Position numbers and translations under genes: made by a program
Source: Pelethousia sp034933245
GTDB taxonomy: Bacteria; Bacillota; Clostridia; Christensenellales; CAG-138
Assembly (NCBI GenBank): GCA_034933245.1
Contig: JAYFNX010000023.1
Location: 1 to 64,000 of the forward strand
Length of the DNA stretch: 64,000 bases
Reading direction: 5' to 3'
Notes under the pieces: model-generated
The model's database searches: none
What the model was told of the DNA's origin: nothing
What the model saw: only the letters and a program-made list of their open reading frames with translations
Part shown: positions 15,421-24,500 of the stretch, one piece after another
How the letters are laid out: the number at the start of each line of letters is the position of its first letter
Position numbering within the stretch: position 1 is the first letter of the stretch

Positions 15421-17697
15421 ATGCTTGCACAAAACACCCGAGCGCCTAAGGAATTAATGGAGGTTGCGGCCCGTATTCATGATTTGCGGGAGATTTCCGG
15501 CTATACCCCGGAGGAGATGGCCCGCAATACAAATGTGGGTCTGTCGGATTATCTCTCCTATGAATCCGCGCAGGCCGACATGCCCTTTACTTTTATTCAC
15601 AAATGCGCCCTCACTTTTAACGTGGGGATTACGGATCTAATGGAAGGCCGCAGCGCCAGCCTGTCCTCCTATACGATTACCCGGAAGGGGCAGGGACAGA
15701 CGACGGCCAAGGAAAAGGGGATCGAGATCAAGAATATGGCCCCCTTTTTCCGGGATAAGATTGCAGAGCCTTATTGGGTTACCTACGAATATGACGCCGC
15801 GCAGCAGGGCCGGCCGATCCACCTTACCACCCACAGCGGCCAGGAGTTTGACCTGATCCTATCGGGAAAGCTGAAGGTGCAGGTTGGGAAAAACACGGAA
15901 ATCCTGTCCGAGGGGGATAGCATCTATTATGATAGCTCCACGCCCCACGGCATGCTTGCCGTGGATGGTGCGGATTGTACCTTCCTGGCCATGATCCTCC
16001 CCGGCGAGGAAACGGAGGAGCGTAAGGTCGGCGAGACCATTCTGCCGCCTAAGACCACCCGGCGCCTGATCTATGAGGACTTTGTCGTACCGGAGGAGGA
16101 TGAAATCGGCGCCCTCAAGCAGATCGCTTTTAAAAACGAAGACCAGTTCAACTTCGCATACGACGTAGTGGATCGCTTGGGCAAGGAACAACCGGATAAG
16201 CTGGCCATGCTCCATCTGGACCGCAACCAGGAGGCCCGCCGCTTTACCTTCCAGGATATGAAGCTTCAATCCGCCCGGGCAGCCAACTACCTCAAATCCC
16301 TGGGTATCCAAAAGGGCGATAAAGTCATGCTGGTTCTTCGCCGGAATTATCAATTCTGGTATACCATGTTGGGGCTCCACAAGCTGGGAGCTGTGGCCGT
16401 ACCCGCCACGGACCAGCTCCTGGAGAAAGACTTTGTCTATCGCTTCCAGGCGGCGGGCATCCGTGCGATCATCTGTACCATGGATAGCGACGCTTCTGTG
16501 GAAGCCGAAAAGGCCATGGCCCAGCTTCCGCAGGAACAGGAAATCATTCGCGTCACCTGCAATGGTAAACGGGAAGGCTGGCATGATTTTGACGAGGAAT
16601 CCGCCTTGTTTTCCCGCTCCTTCCACCGGGAGGCGGACGCGCCCTGCGGGAACGATCCCATGGTCATGTTTTTTACCTCGGGCACCACGGGCTATCCCAA
16701 AATCGTCACCCATACCTACAAATACGCGCTGGGCCATTTTATCACGGCTAAGTATTGGCATTGCGTGGAGCCGGACGGCCTGCATTTCACCATTTCGGAT
16801 ACGGGCTGGGGGAAGGCGCTCTGGGGCAAGCTTTATGGCCAATGGCTGTGCGAAGCCCCGGTGTTCACCTATGATTTCGATAGGTTTGACGCCCACGATA
16901 TCCTCCCCCTGTTCGCAAAATACAACATCAGCACCTTTTGCGCGCCGCCCACCATGTATCGCTTCCTGATTAAGGAGGACCTGAGCAAGTACGACCTTTC
17001 CTCCATCCGGCATGCCACTACGGCCGGGGAAGCCCTGAATCCGGAGGTGTTCAACCAATTTAAAAAGGCGACGGGCCTTTCGGTCATGGAGGGCTTCGGG
17101 CAGACGGAGACCACGCTGATCATCGGGAACCTGGTAGGCATGAAACCAAAAATCGGTTCCATGGGTAAGCCCAGCCCCCTTTTCGCAGTGGATTTGCTTA
17201 ATAACTATGGAAAAAGCGCGGCCGTGGGCGAAACCGGCGAAATCGTCATCCAAACACAGAATGGAGCGCCCTGCGGCCTGTTCCATGGCTATCAGGATCC
17301 GGCGGTTACGGCGGAGGCATGGAAGGAAGATGTATATCATACCGGCGATGTGGCTTGGCGGGATGAAGACGGCTACTTCTGGTATGTGGGCCGTAAGGAT
17401 GATGTGATCAAGTCCTCGGGCTATCGGATTGGGCCCTTTGAGGTGGAGAGCGTCATCATGGAACTGCCGTATGTGCTGGAATGCGGCGTTTCCGCCGCGC
17501 CGGACGAGGTTCGCGGCCAGGTGGTAAAAGCCAGCATTGTGCTTACAAAGGGTACAAAGCCCAGCGAGACCCTCAAGAAGGAGATCCAGGAGTATGTAAA
17601 AAAACGTACGGCGCCTTATAAATATCCCCGCATCGTGGTATTTCGGGATGCGCTCCCCAAGACCATCAGCGGCAAGATCCGCCGCAACGCCCTTTAA
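15421..17697 (+). CDS. HTH(XRE)-cupin-AMP-forming acyl-CoA ligase fusion
   Basis: A 758-residue three-domain protein. Residues ~12-70 resemble an XRE-type helix-turn-helix (LREISGYTPEEMARNTNVG). Residues ~115-200 are a cupin barrel (HSGQEFDLILSGKLKVQVG, then STPHGMLAV). From ~230 to the end is a complete ANL ligase with FTSGTTGYPK, GFGQTETT, YVGRKDDVIKSSGYRIGPFE and the terminal lysine K752 in SGKIRRNAL. The ligase part is a close paralogue of the gene at 4217. XRE-cupin proteins are usually regulators, so this may be an enzyme with a built-in ligand sensor. A T-box of probable Ile type lies upstream and an omega-amidase-like gene follows after 17 bases. Confidence 0.88.
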   Translation: MLAQNTRAPKELMEVAARIHDLREISGYTPEEMARNTNVGLSDYLSYESAQADMPFTFIHKCALTFNVGITDLMEGRSASLSSYTITRKGQGQTTAKEKGIEIKNMAPFFRDKIAEPYWVTYEYDAAQQGRPIHLTTHSGQEFDLILSGKLKVQVGKNTEILSEGDSIYYDSSTPHGMLAVDGADCTFLAMILPGEETEERKVGETILPPKTTRRLIYEDFVVPEEDEIGALKQIAFKNEDQFNFAYDVVDRLGKEQPDKLAMLHLDRNQEARRFTFQDMKLQSARAANYLKSLGIQKGDKVMLVLRRNYQFWYTMLGLHKLGAVAVPATDQLLEKDFVYRFQAAGIRAIICTMDSDASVEAEKAMAQLPQEQEIIRVTCNGKREGWHDFDEESALFSRSFHREADAPCGNDPMVMFFTSGTTGYPKIVTHTYKYALGHFITAKYWHCVEPDGLHFTISDTGWGKALWGKLYGQWLCEAPVFTYDFDRFDAHDILPLFAKYNISTFCAPPTMYRFLIKEDLSKYDLSSIRHATTAGEALNPEVFNQFKKATGLSVMEGFGQTETTLIIGNLVGMKPKIGSMGKPSPLFAVDLLNNYGKSAAVGETGEIVIQTQNGAPCGLFHGYQDPAVTAEAWKEDVYHTGDVAWRDEDGYFWYVGRKDDVIKSSGYRIGPFEVESVIMELPYVLECGVSAAPDEVRGQVVKASIVLTKGTKPSETLKKEIQEYVKKRTAPYKYPRIVVFRDALPKTISGKIRRNAL

Positions 17698-17714
17698 ACG
17701 GAAGGAGAAACCCT

Positions 17715-18509
17715 ATGCGCATTACCTGCATCCAGATGGACATGGCCTTTGCAAGGCCCGATGAAAACTTTGCCCGGGCAGAGGCATTGATACGGCAGGC
17801 GGCAAAGGCGGAAAAACCGGATGTCATCCTACTGCCTGAACTTTGGAACACGGGATTCTTTCCCCGGGATGGCCTAAAAACACTCTGCGATCCGGAAGGC
17901 CGGCGCACCAAGGCCCTGATGGGTTCGCTGGCAAAGGAATTAGGGGTTAATCTGGTGGCGGGCAGCGTATCCTCCTGGGAGGATGGCAAACCGCATAATA
18001 CAGCCTTGGTGTTTGATAGGCAAGGGGTGTGCCTTGCCCGCTACGATAAGACCCATCTGTTTTCGCCTATGGGCGAGCATGAATTTTTCCAACCCGGGAA
18101 TAGCTTATGCACCTTCCGGTTGGACGGCGTGCTGTGCGGGTTGCTCATCTGTTACGATATCCGCTTTCCGGAATTGGCTCGATCTCTGGCTCTTCAAGGC
18201 ATGGAAGTACTCTTCTTGCCCGCACAATGGCCCATGCAACGGGTCCCGCATTTAAGCCTTTTATGCGAGGCGCGGGCGGTGGAGAACCAAATGTTTGTGG
18301 CCTGCTGCAACTCCTGCGGTTCGGATGCAAGCGACACCCATTTTGGCGGGCATAGCTGTGCCATAGACCCATGGGGGAAGGTTTTAGCCCGGGCGGGGGG
18401 CGATCCCTGTTTCCTTAGCGCGGATTGCGACCTGTCTATTGTGGCCGGCATTCGCGGCAGCATCAACGTATTTCAGGACCGCCGACCGGAGGTATACCGG
18501 CTGGACTAA
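17715..18509 (+). CDS. Carbon-nitrogen hydrolase, omega-amidase-like (nitrilase family)
   Basis: A 264-residue nitrilase-superfamily amidase. The Glu-Lys-Cys triad is visible in LLPELWNTGF, YDKTHLF and LLICYDIRFPE. This branch includes omega-amidases (Nit2/YafV), which hydrolyse 2-oxoglutaramate or related 2-oxoacid amides formed when glutamine is the amino donor. The ATG has GGAAGGAGA upstream and the gene starts 17 bases after the HTH-cupin-ligase, so it probably shares the isoleucine-type T-box. A role in pulling a glutamine-dependent transamination toward amino-acid synthesis would fit the locus, but is inference. Confidence 0.85.
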   Translation: MRITCIQMDMAFARPDENFARAEALIRQAAKAEKPDVILLPELWNTGFFPRDGLKTLCDPEGRRTKALMGSLAKELGVNLVAGSVSSWEDGKPHNTALVFDRQGVCLARYDKTHLFSPMGEHEFFQPGNSLCTFRLDGVLCGLLICYDIRFPELARSLALQGMEVLFLPAQWPMQRVPHLSLLCEARAVENQMFVACCNSCGSDASDTHFGGHSCAIDPWGKVLARAGGDPCFLSADCDLSIVAGIRGSINVFQDRRPEVYRLD

Positions 18510-18642
18510 TTTAGTGATATTTTTACAAATCAGCAGGCTTGCGGCAATATGCACGGCGCATTTTCCGCAAGCCTGTATGATAGTAAATGGGAAATTACGG
18601 GGGACATTTTTATCGATTCCAAAAATCACCATAGAAAACCCC

Positions 18643-18671
18643 GCATACATCCCGCGCGCTTACAAATACTA
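18643..18671 (+). promoter_or_regulatory. Candidate sigma-G promoter of spoVT
   Basis: GCATA (18643-18647), 17 bases, AATACTA (18665-18671) matches the forespore sigma-G consensus (about GHATR - 17/18 - CATHHTA) except for the first base of the -10. SpoVT is sigma-G dependent in Bacillus, which makes the match meaningful. Confidence 0.5.
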
Positions 18672-18715
18672 GGGCTACAGCCAAAAAAGAACCATGCAAC
18701 AGGAGGAATAGGGCA

Positions 18716-19261
18716 TTGAAAGCAACAGGCATTGTAAGGCGCATTGATGAGCTGGGCCGCGTGGTCATTCCAAAGGAAATTCGCAGAACCCTCCGCATTC
18801 GCGAGGGCGATCCGCTGGAAATATTCACGGACAGGGATGGCGAAGTAATCCTAAAAAAGTACTCACCCATTGGCGAATTGGGAGATTTTGCAAAGGAATA
18901 TGCGGAATCCCTTTACCAAGCCCTTGGGCATATGGCCGCCATCTGCGATAAGGATGCGATCATCGCCGTGGCCGGCGGCAGCAAGCGGGAGCTTATGGAT
19001 AAGCCCATCAGCGAAGAGGTGGAGCGGATGATGAAACGGCGGGAAAAGGCCGCTCTTAGCCGAGCCCAAGGCACCATGACACCCCTTTTCAATGGGGATA
19101 CGGTGGAATATAGTTCGGCCGTGGTGGTCCCTATTTTGGCGGGCGGGGATGCAATCGGCGCCGTCATCATGCTGAGCCGGGAATTGGAAAGCATGGGGGA
19201 AGTGGAGCTCAAGCTCTGCGAGACCGCCGCCCATTTCATGGGGAAACAAATGGAAACTTGA
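18716..19261 (+). CDS. spoVT: Stage V sporulation protein T (AbrB-type regulator)
   Basis: A 181-residue protein. Residues 1-52 form the swapped-hairpin AbrB DNA-binding domain (GIVRRIDELGRVVIPKEIRR) and the remainder is the GAF-like regulatory domain (VEYSSAVVVPILAGGDAIGA). Length and both domains match SpoVT, which tunes sigma-G dependent genes in the forespore; AbrB itself lacks the GAF part. The TTG start at 18716 is chosen because AGGAGG lies nine bases upstream. A strong terminator follows, so it is monocistronic. Its presence indicates an endospore former. Confidence 0.95.
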   Translation: MKATGIVRRIDELGRVVIPKEIRRTLRIREGDPLEIFTDRDGEVILKKYSPIGELGDFAKEYAESLYQALGHMAAICDKDAIIAVAGGSKRELMDKPISEEVERMMKRREKAALSRAQGTMTPLFNGDTVEYSSAVVVPILAGGDAIGAVIMLSRELESMGEVELKLCETAAHFMGKQMET

Positions 19262-19315
19262 GCAAGCCCGGCAATTGCCCATTCCATAAATTTGTAAATT
19301 ATAAACGCATAAAAC

Positions 19316-19350
19316 AGCCGCCCGGAATTTGTGCCGGGCGGCTATTTTTT
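19316..19350 (+). terminator. Rho-independent terminator of spoVT
   Basis: A perfect 10-bp GC-rich stem (AGCCGCCCGG / CCGGGCGGCT), 8-base loop, then ATTTTTT. It may also serve htpG on the minus strand, because an A/U-rich flank is present there too. Confidence 0.88.
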
Positions 19351-19419
19351 AGCTTTGCAATGCGTTTGCCTGCAAGCCATTGCCACCGGGCAAAGCCTGC
19401 GTTTAATCGGATAACAGCG

Positions 19420-21306
19420 TTACTTCATCAAAGCGCATACGCGGTTGGAGAAGGCTACCGGGTCCTCGATGGGCAGCCCTTCAATGAGCAGCGCTTGGTC
19501 ATAGAGCAGTTTGGCGTATTCTTCCAGCTTGGGATCTCCTTCCGGAAGGGACGCTAAAGCGGTAAATACGGAATGCTCCGGGTTGATTTCCAGCACGCGG
19601 TCGGCTTTAACGGGACCACCTGCCTCGGACATGGGCATGGCGCTTAAAACTTTCTCCATCTCAATGGAGAGCGGCCCGTCGCTGACTAGGCAGACAGGGG
19701 AGTTCTTAAGCTTGCTAGAAAGCCGTACGGCCTTAACCTGGCCGTCCAGCGCCTTTTGCAGGGCAAAGAGGAGATCCGCATGTTCTTTTTCCTTATCCGC
19801 GAACACCTTTTTTTCTTCTTCCGTGGAGAGATCCAGTTCCTTATCGGAAACGGAGCGGAAGGGCTTTTCCTGGAAAGCATGCAGCATCTTCAAGGCAAAT
19901 TCGTCCACATCATCCGTGAGGCAAAGGATATCGAAGCCTTTATCCCGGACCAATTCGGTTTGGGGTAGGTTTATGGCGCGCTCTGTGGTTTCGGCGCAGG
20001 CATAATAAATATCTTTTTGCTCCGCGGGCATGGCGTCCACATATTCTTTGAGGGTGATAAGCTTATTTTCTTTGGCGGAATGGAACAGAACCAGATCCTG
20101 CAAAAAGTCCTTATTCGCCCCATAGCCGGCATATAGGCCATATTTCAGAGTGAGACCAAAGGCTTTGAAGAATGTTACGTACTTTTCCCGGTCGTTTTCC
20201 AACAGGCTAAATAGCTCAGCCTTGATCTTTTTTTTCAGGTTTTTGGCGATAACCTGGAGCTGACGGTCATGCTGCAGCATCTCCCGGGAAATATTCAAGG
20301 ATAGGTCCGCAGAATCCACCAAGCCCCGTACAAACCCAAAGTAGTCAGGCAGGAGATCCTCACACTTATCCATAATCATGACGCCGCTGGTATAGAGCTG
20401 AAGGCCCCGTTTATATTCCTTGGAATAGAAATCATAGGGGGGACGATTGGGTATGAAGAGCAGGGCGGTATAGGAGACCGCGCCCTCTACGCTGGTATGG
20501 ATGCGCAGAAGCGGCGCTTCGAAATCATGGAACTTATCCATATAAAATTGCGCATACTCCTCGTCCGTAATTTCCGCTTTGCTTTTTTTCCAAAGCGGCA
20601 CCATACTGTTGAGAACATCCTCTTCCTTGTATTGCTCATAGTCGCTTTCGCTTCCCTCTTTTAGGCGGCTTTTTTCCACTTCCATGCGGATGGGATAGCG
20701 AATATAGTCGGAATATTTCTTAACCAGGGACGAGAGCATGTATTCCTGCAGATAAACGCCGTATTTTTCTTCTTCGGTATCCTCCTTGAGGGTAAGAATT
20801 ACATCGGTACCTGCCTCGGCCCGCTCGCAAGGGGTGATGGTATACCCCTCCGTGCCCGAGGATTCCCATTGATAAGCCTGCTCGCCGGCGAAAGCCCTGG
20901 AAACGACACGGACGTTGGATGCCACCATAAAGGAGGAATAAAAGCCCACGCCGAATTGGCCGATTACATCCACCTCTTTATTTTCCGTATTTTCCTTACG
21001 AAATGCCAGCGTCCCGCTCTGGGCGATGATGCCCAGGTTGTTTTCCAACTCTTCGGCGCTCATGCCACAGCCGTTATCGCTGATGGTAAGCGTCCGATTT
21101 TTTGCGTCCGGCGTGATCCGGATATGAAAATCCTCGCGGGCAAGCTTTACGCTGTCGTCGGTAAGGGAGCGAAAATAAAGCTTGTCCAGCGCGTCGCTGG
21201 CATTGGATAAAAGTTCTCGCAGGAAAATTTCCTTGTGCGTATAAATGGAGTTAATCATGAGCTCCAGCAGCCGTTTGGATTCCGTCTTAAATTGTTTTTT
21301 TGCCAT
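19420..21306 (-). CDS. htpG: Chaperone protein HtpG (Hsp90)
   Basis: A 628-residue Hsp90: N-terminal GHKL ATPase (LRELLSNASDALDKL, ISDNGCGMS, GQFGVGFYSSFMVA), middle domain, and a shortened C-terminal dimerisation domain as usual in bacteria. It assists folding in the cytosol in an ATP-dependent cycle. The ATG at 21306 has a GGAGG site eight bases upstream; the longer frame to 21348 runs into the CIRCE element and is not used. A perfect CIRCE operator overlaps the promoter/leader, so HrcA control is expected, unlike Bacillus subtilis htpG, which is outside the HrcA regulon. Confidence 0.96.
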   Translation of the reverse strand: MAKKQFKTESKRLLELMINSIYTHKEIFLRELLSNASDALDKLYFRSLTDDSVKLAREDFHIRITPDAKNRTLTISDNGCGMSAEELENNLGIIAQSGTLAFRKENTENKEVDVIGQFGVGFYSSFMVASNVRVVSRAFAGEQAYQWESSGTEGYTITPCERAEAGTDVILTLKEDTEEEKYGVYLQEYMLSSLVKKYSDYIRYPIRMEVEKSRLKEGSESDYEQYKEEDVLNSMVPLWKKSKAEITDEEYAQFYMDKFHDFEAPLLRIHTSVEGAVSYTALLFIPNRPPYDFYSKEYKRGLQLYTSGVMIMDKCEDLLPDYFGFVRGLVDSADLSLNISREMLQHDRQLQVIAKNLKKKIKAELFSLLENDREKYVTFFKAFGLTLKYGLYAGYGANKDFLQDLVLFHSAKENKLITLKEYVDAMPAEQKDIYYACAETTERAINLPQTELVRDKGFDILCLTDDVDEFALKMLHAFQEKPFRSVSDKELDLSTEEEKKVFADKEKEHADLLFALQKALDGQVKAVRLSSKLKNSPVCLVSDGPLSIEMEKVLSAMPMSEAGGPVKADRVLEINPEHSVFTALASLPEGDPKLEEYAKLLYDQALLIEGLPIEDPVAFSNRVCALMK

Positions 21307-21337
21307 CTTCTCGACCTCCAATGTTATGAAAAGAACG

Positions 21338-21364
21338 TTAGCACTCATTTGCGACGAGTGCTAA
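21338..21364 (-). promoter_or_regulatory. CIRCE operator (HrcA binding site)
   Basis: A perfect TTAGCACTC-N9-GAGTGCTAA inverted repeat, 32 bases upstream of the htpG ATG and just downstream of its -10. This is the consensus sequence bound by the heat-shock repressor HrcA. Confidence 0.96.
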
Positions 21365-21368
21365 TATA

Positions 21369-21397
21369 ACTATAATATCCATCCACGATAAAATCAA
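21369..21397 (-). promoter_or_regulatory. htpG promoter
   Basis: Minus-strand TTGATT (21392-21397) and TATAGT (21369-21374), 17 bases apart; transcription would begin inside the CIRCE element. Confidence 0.6.
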
Positions 21398-21447
21398 TAC
21401 GCGGCAGATTTTATCACAAGAGGTTCACAATGTGACGTTCCTCATAA

Positions 21448-21488
21448 TAAATAAACCCGATCCGGCGCATTTGAGAGCGCCGGGTCGG
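21448..21488 (-). terminator. Terminator of the SpoIID/SH3 gene
   Basis: Minus strand: a 12-bp GC-rich stem (21457-21468 with 21477-21488, one G-U pair) followed by a U-rich tail, about 45 bases past the stop codon at 21535. Confidence 0.75.
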
Positions 21489-21534
21489 AGCAAGAGAAAA
21501 AGTTGGATTCAGGATCTTAACGTAAGGGTGAAGA

Positions 21535-24500
21535 TTATCCCAGATTCACATAATCGCTGGTCACATAGCCGAAAACGCCGTTGTAGCTTACCAGGCACCA
21601 GCCGTTGAGCACGTAATAAACGGTCACTTGCGCCCGGCGCTGGAGCAGGGTGATGATGGAGCTGGAAGTGTTGGCGCCTGTGCGCATGTTTACCTGGGCA
21701 GTTGTGGCGCACACTCTGGGGGAAATGTTGGCGTTCACCTCGGGAATTCCTGCCGTTCCCTGGCTCTCCACGCGGATATAGGATTTGCTCGCAAAGGCCG
21801 CTTGCCCTTTGTAAAGCACATAGTACCAATCTCCGCACTGCCCCAGAATGTTAAGCTCGGTTCCCTTAGGGAGCAGCTCCAGCTTTTCCGTGCTGGTGCT
21901 GGGCCCCTTGCGTAGGTTCACCTTGCCCCCTGCACTGCCTACGGCAAGCTGTACGGAAGCGCCGGTGTTGACCGCGCTGTCCGTGGCTGAGTGTGTGGAG
22001 GTTGTGTCGCTTCCACCGATGGTAGCACCGCTGTCGACAGTCTTATTAATATATTTGCCATAGATGTAACCCTTGGTTCCGTTATATTCCACATGGTACC
22101 AATCCCCGTCCATATCATAGAGGGTTACGGTAGAGCCGGCGGAGATGCGGCCTAGCTTCTTTGTGCTGGTAGAGGGCCCTTGGCGGAAGTTCACATCCGT
22201 AGTAGTCACACCCTTACCGGTGCTTTGCTCCCCGGTGGCACCGGTGGAAACGGGAGAGGTTGTAGAGGTATATGACTGGGTGACCGTTACGTATTTAGAA
22301 CTTACGTAACCTTCGGTGCCGTCGGAAAGCTTTACCTTATACCAACCGTCGGAGGTTCCATAGAGGGTCAGTTCTGTGTCGGCCTTGAGGATGGATAGCT
22401 TCTCATAGCTCGTGCCCGGTCCCTTGCGCAGGTAAACCTTTCCGGTGGTTTTGCCAAGGCCGGTGCTGCCGGCAGGGGGCGCGCCCTCCACATTGCCCTG
22501 GGCATCAATGCGGGCCGTGCCCGTAAGGGTGATATAGTCGCTGTATACGTACCCCGTTCTACCACCGGTGAATACCTTGTACCAATCTCCTTCCTGCCCA
22601 AGGACGAATACGCCCGTATCCTTTTTAAGCTTGCCGAGGCTCCCGTAACTGGTGGCCGGGCCCATCCGGAAGTTTACGTTGCTGGTGTTTAAGAGCCCGG
22701 TAAGTACCGTTGAGTAAGGGTCGGCCGAAGGCGTGGGGGTAACGAGCCCCATGGTGGCCTGAGGCGTGGGGGTAGTGGTAGGCACAGACCAGAAGATACC
22801 CGTGGGAATAGGCGTGGGACTGGCGGCAGGCTGCTCGTCGTTTGCATTGCTCTCGGGAACAAGGGCGGGATATCCGGTGATGGACACATAGCTGCTGATG
22901 ATATAGCCCGGCTGTCCGTTTGCCGCAGCCTTATACCAGCCGCTTTCCTGGCCGTAGATATCCAGCGAGGTATTGCGGTTCAACTTGGTAAGGCTGGAAT
23001 AGCCTGTGCTGGGCCCTGTCCGGAAGTTTACGCCCTGGCCTGTAACCACGCCAAAGGCAATTACGCCGGGCGCTGCCGTAGGCGCGGGCGTGGCGGAGGG
23101 GTTTGGCGTGGGCGTAGGCGTAGCCGTGGGATAACCGCTTATGTAATCCACATATTTTTCAGATACATATCCCGTATAGCTGCCATAGCTGGCATGGGCC
23201 CACCCGTTTTCCCGATCGTAAACATAGATGTCCGCGCCTTTTGGAATGGTGGTGATCTCTTCAAAGCTGGTGCCGGCGCCTGCGCGAAGCCGCACATTGC
23301 CCGTTGTCTTTGCCACCACGGCGCCCGGCTGCGAATTGGTGGTGCCGGCGTTCACCGGATCGGTAGGATTCTCCACCGAGATAGAAGCTAAGCTGGCTCC
23401 GGGATAGTAAAAGCTGAGAATTTGCCGGTAGGAGAGGCCCTCGCTTGCGGCCTGTTGCGCGCCCCGTTGGCTTAGCCCCACGCCGTGTCCATAACGCACG
23501 TGGTAAATATAATAGGAAGAGCCGTTGGCCGCCGGTTCGCCCCAGAAAATACGCAGGGAGCTATCGATGGCGGCACGGTAAGTTTCCAACTCCGAAGTGG
23601 CAAATGTCACGTTTACATTTTCAAGGAGGGCTCCGCTTGCGGTTACCACGCTTACCGTCGCACTACCGGCGGTCATGTTCCGACTTTGGCCGCTATACCG
23701 GGGCGTGTGCAAGGAAAAGGAAGCAATATTGGAAAGACTGGTACAGCTTTGGCCTGTGGTTGCGCTGGCTTTAGTTAAAAGCAGGTTCCATATGCCCTGG
23801 TTGATGGAGCCACCCTGATTCAGGGGCACGGTGATGGTTTCTTTTTTGCTGTATATATTGCGCAGGTCGTATGGGTCCAGGTTCACGGCGTAGCCCGCGT
23901 TGCTCCGCCCGCTCCAGGCTTGGCTTGGAAGCATTGTTTCACCGCCGTTGCTGGCGGCATAATAGGTGGTGAGCAGGCTGCCATTTACGGTAAGCACTTC
24001 GTTCAGCGTGCTGTCCACTGCGGCAATCACGTTGGTATAGCCGGCATTATAGCCCTTGTAAACCTGGTCGCTGGAGGTATCGCCAAGGTCATAGGATCCG
24101 CCTGACCGCAGGCTAAGAGCATAGCATTTAGCGGCGATGGCCTGGGCCTTGAGCGCCTCGATGGGGAACGTATCGCTCATTTCATAGCCAACCACGCCAT
24201 ACAGGTAATGGGCAAGGGGAACTTCATTCACAACCCGAAGATAGCTGGAGGATAGCACGGAAAGGTAGAAATGACCCAGATAACGGTAGCCATTGAGTTG
24301 AAGGTATCCCGCGCTTTTGTCCATTTTTGCGCGCATAAGGCTGATGCTCTTGCCGGTATAAACATCGCCCAGGGAGGAGTGGTTTAATGTCATGGTGCCG
24401 TCATAATTTGAGCGAAGGGAAATGGTTCCCCCCGTGAAGGCAACGCCGTTTTCCGCCACAAAATAGCTGCCTGTGGCATAGATGGTAAGCGCCGTAGCGT

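Noticed and set aside
15859..17340. A 493-codon open frame on the minus strand
   Set aside because: Antisense to the HTH-cupin-ligase gene; no family resemblance.
22690..23160. Repeat-rich Pro/Thr coding DNA resembling a tandem repeat array or CRISPR
   Set aside because: The repeats are short degenerate codons for a linker inside the SpoIID/SH3 protein and have no spacer structure.
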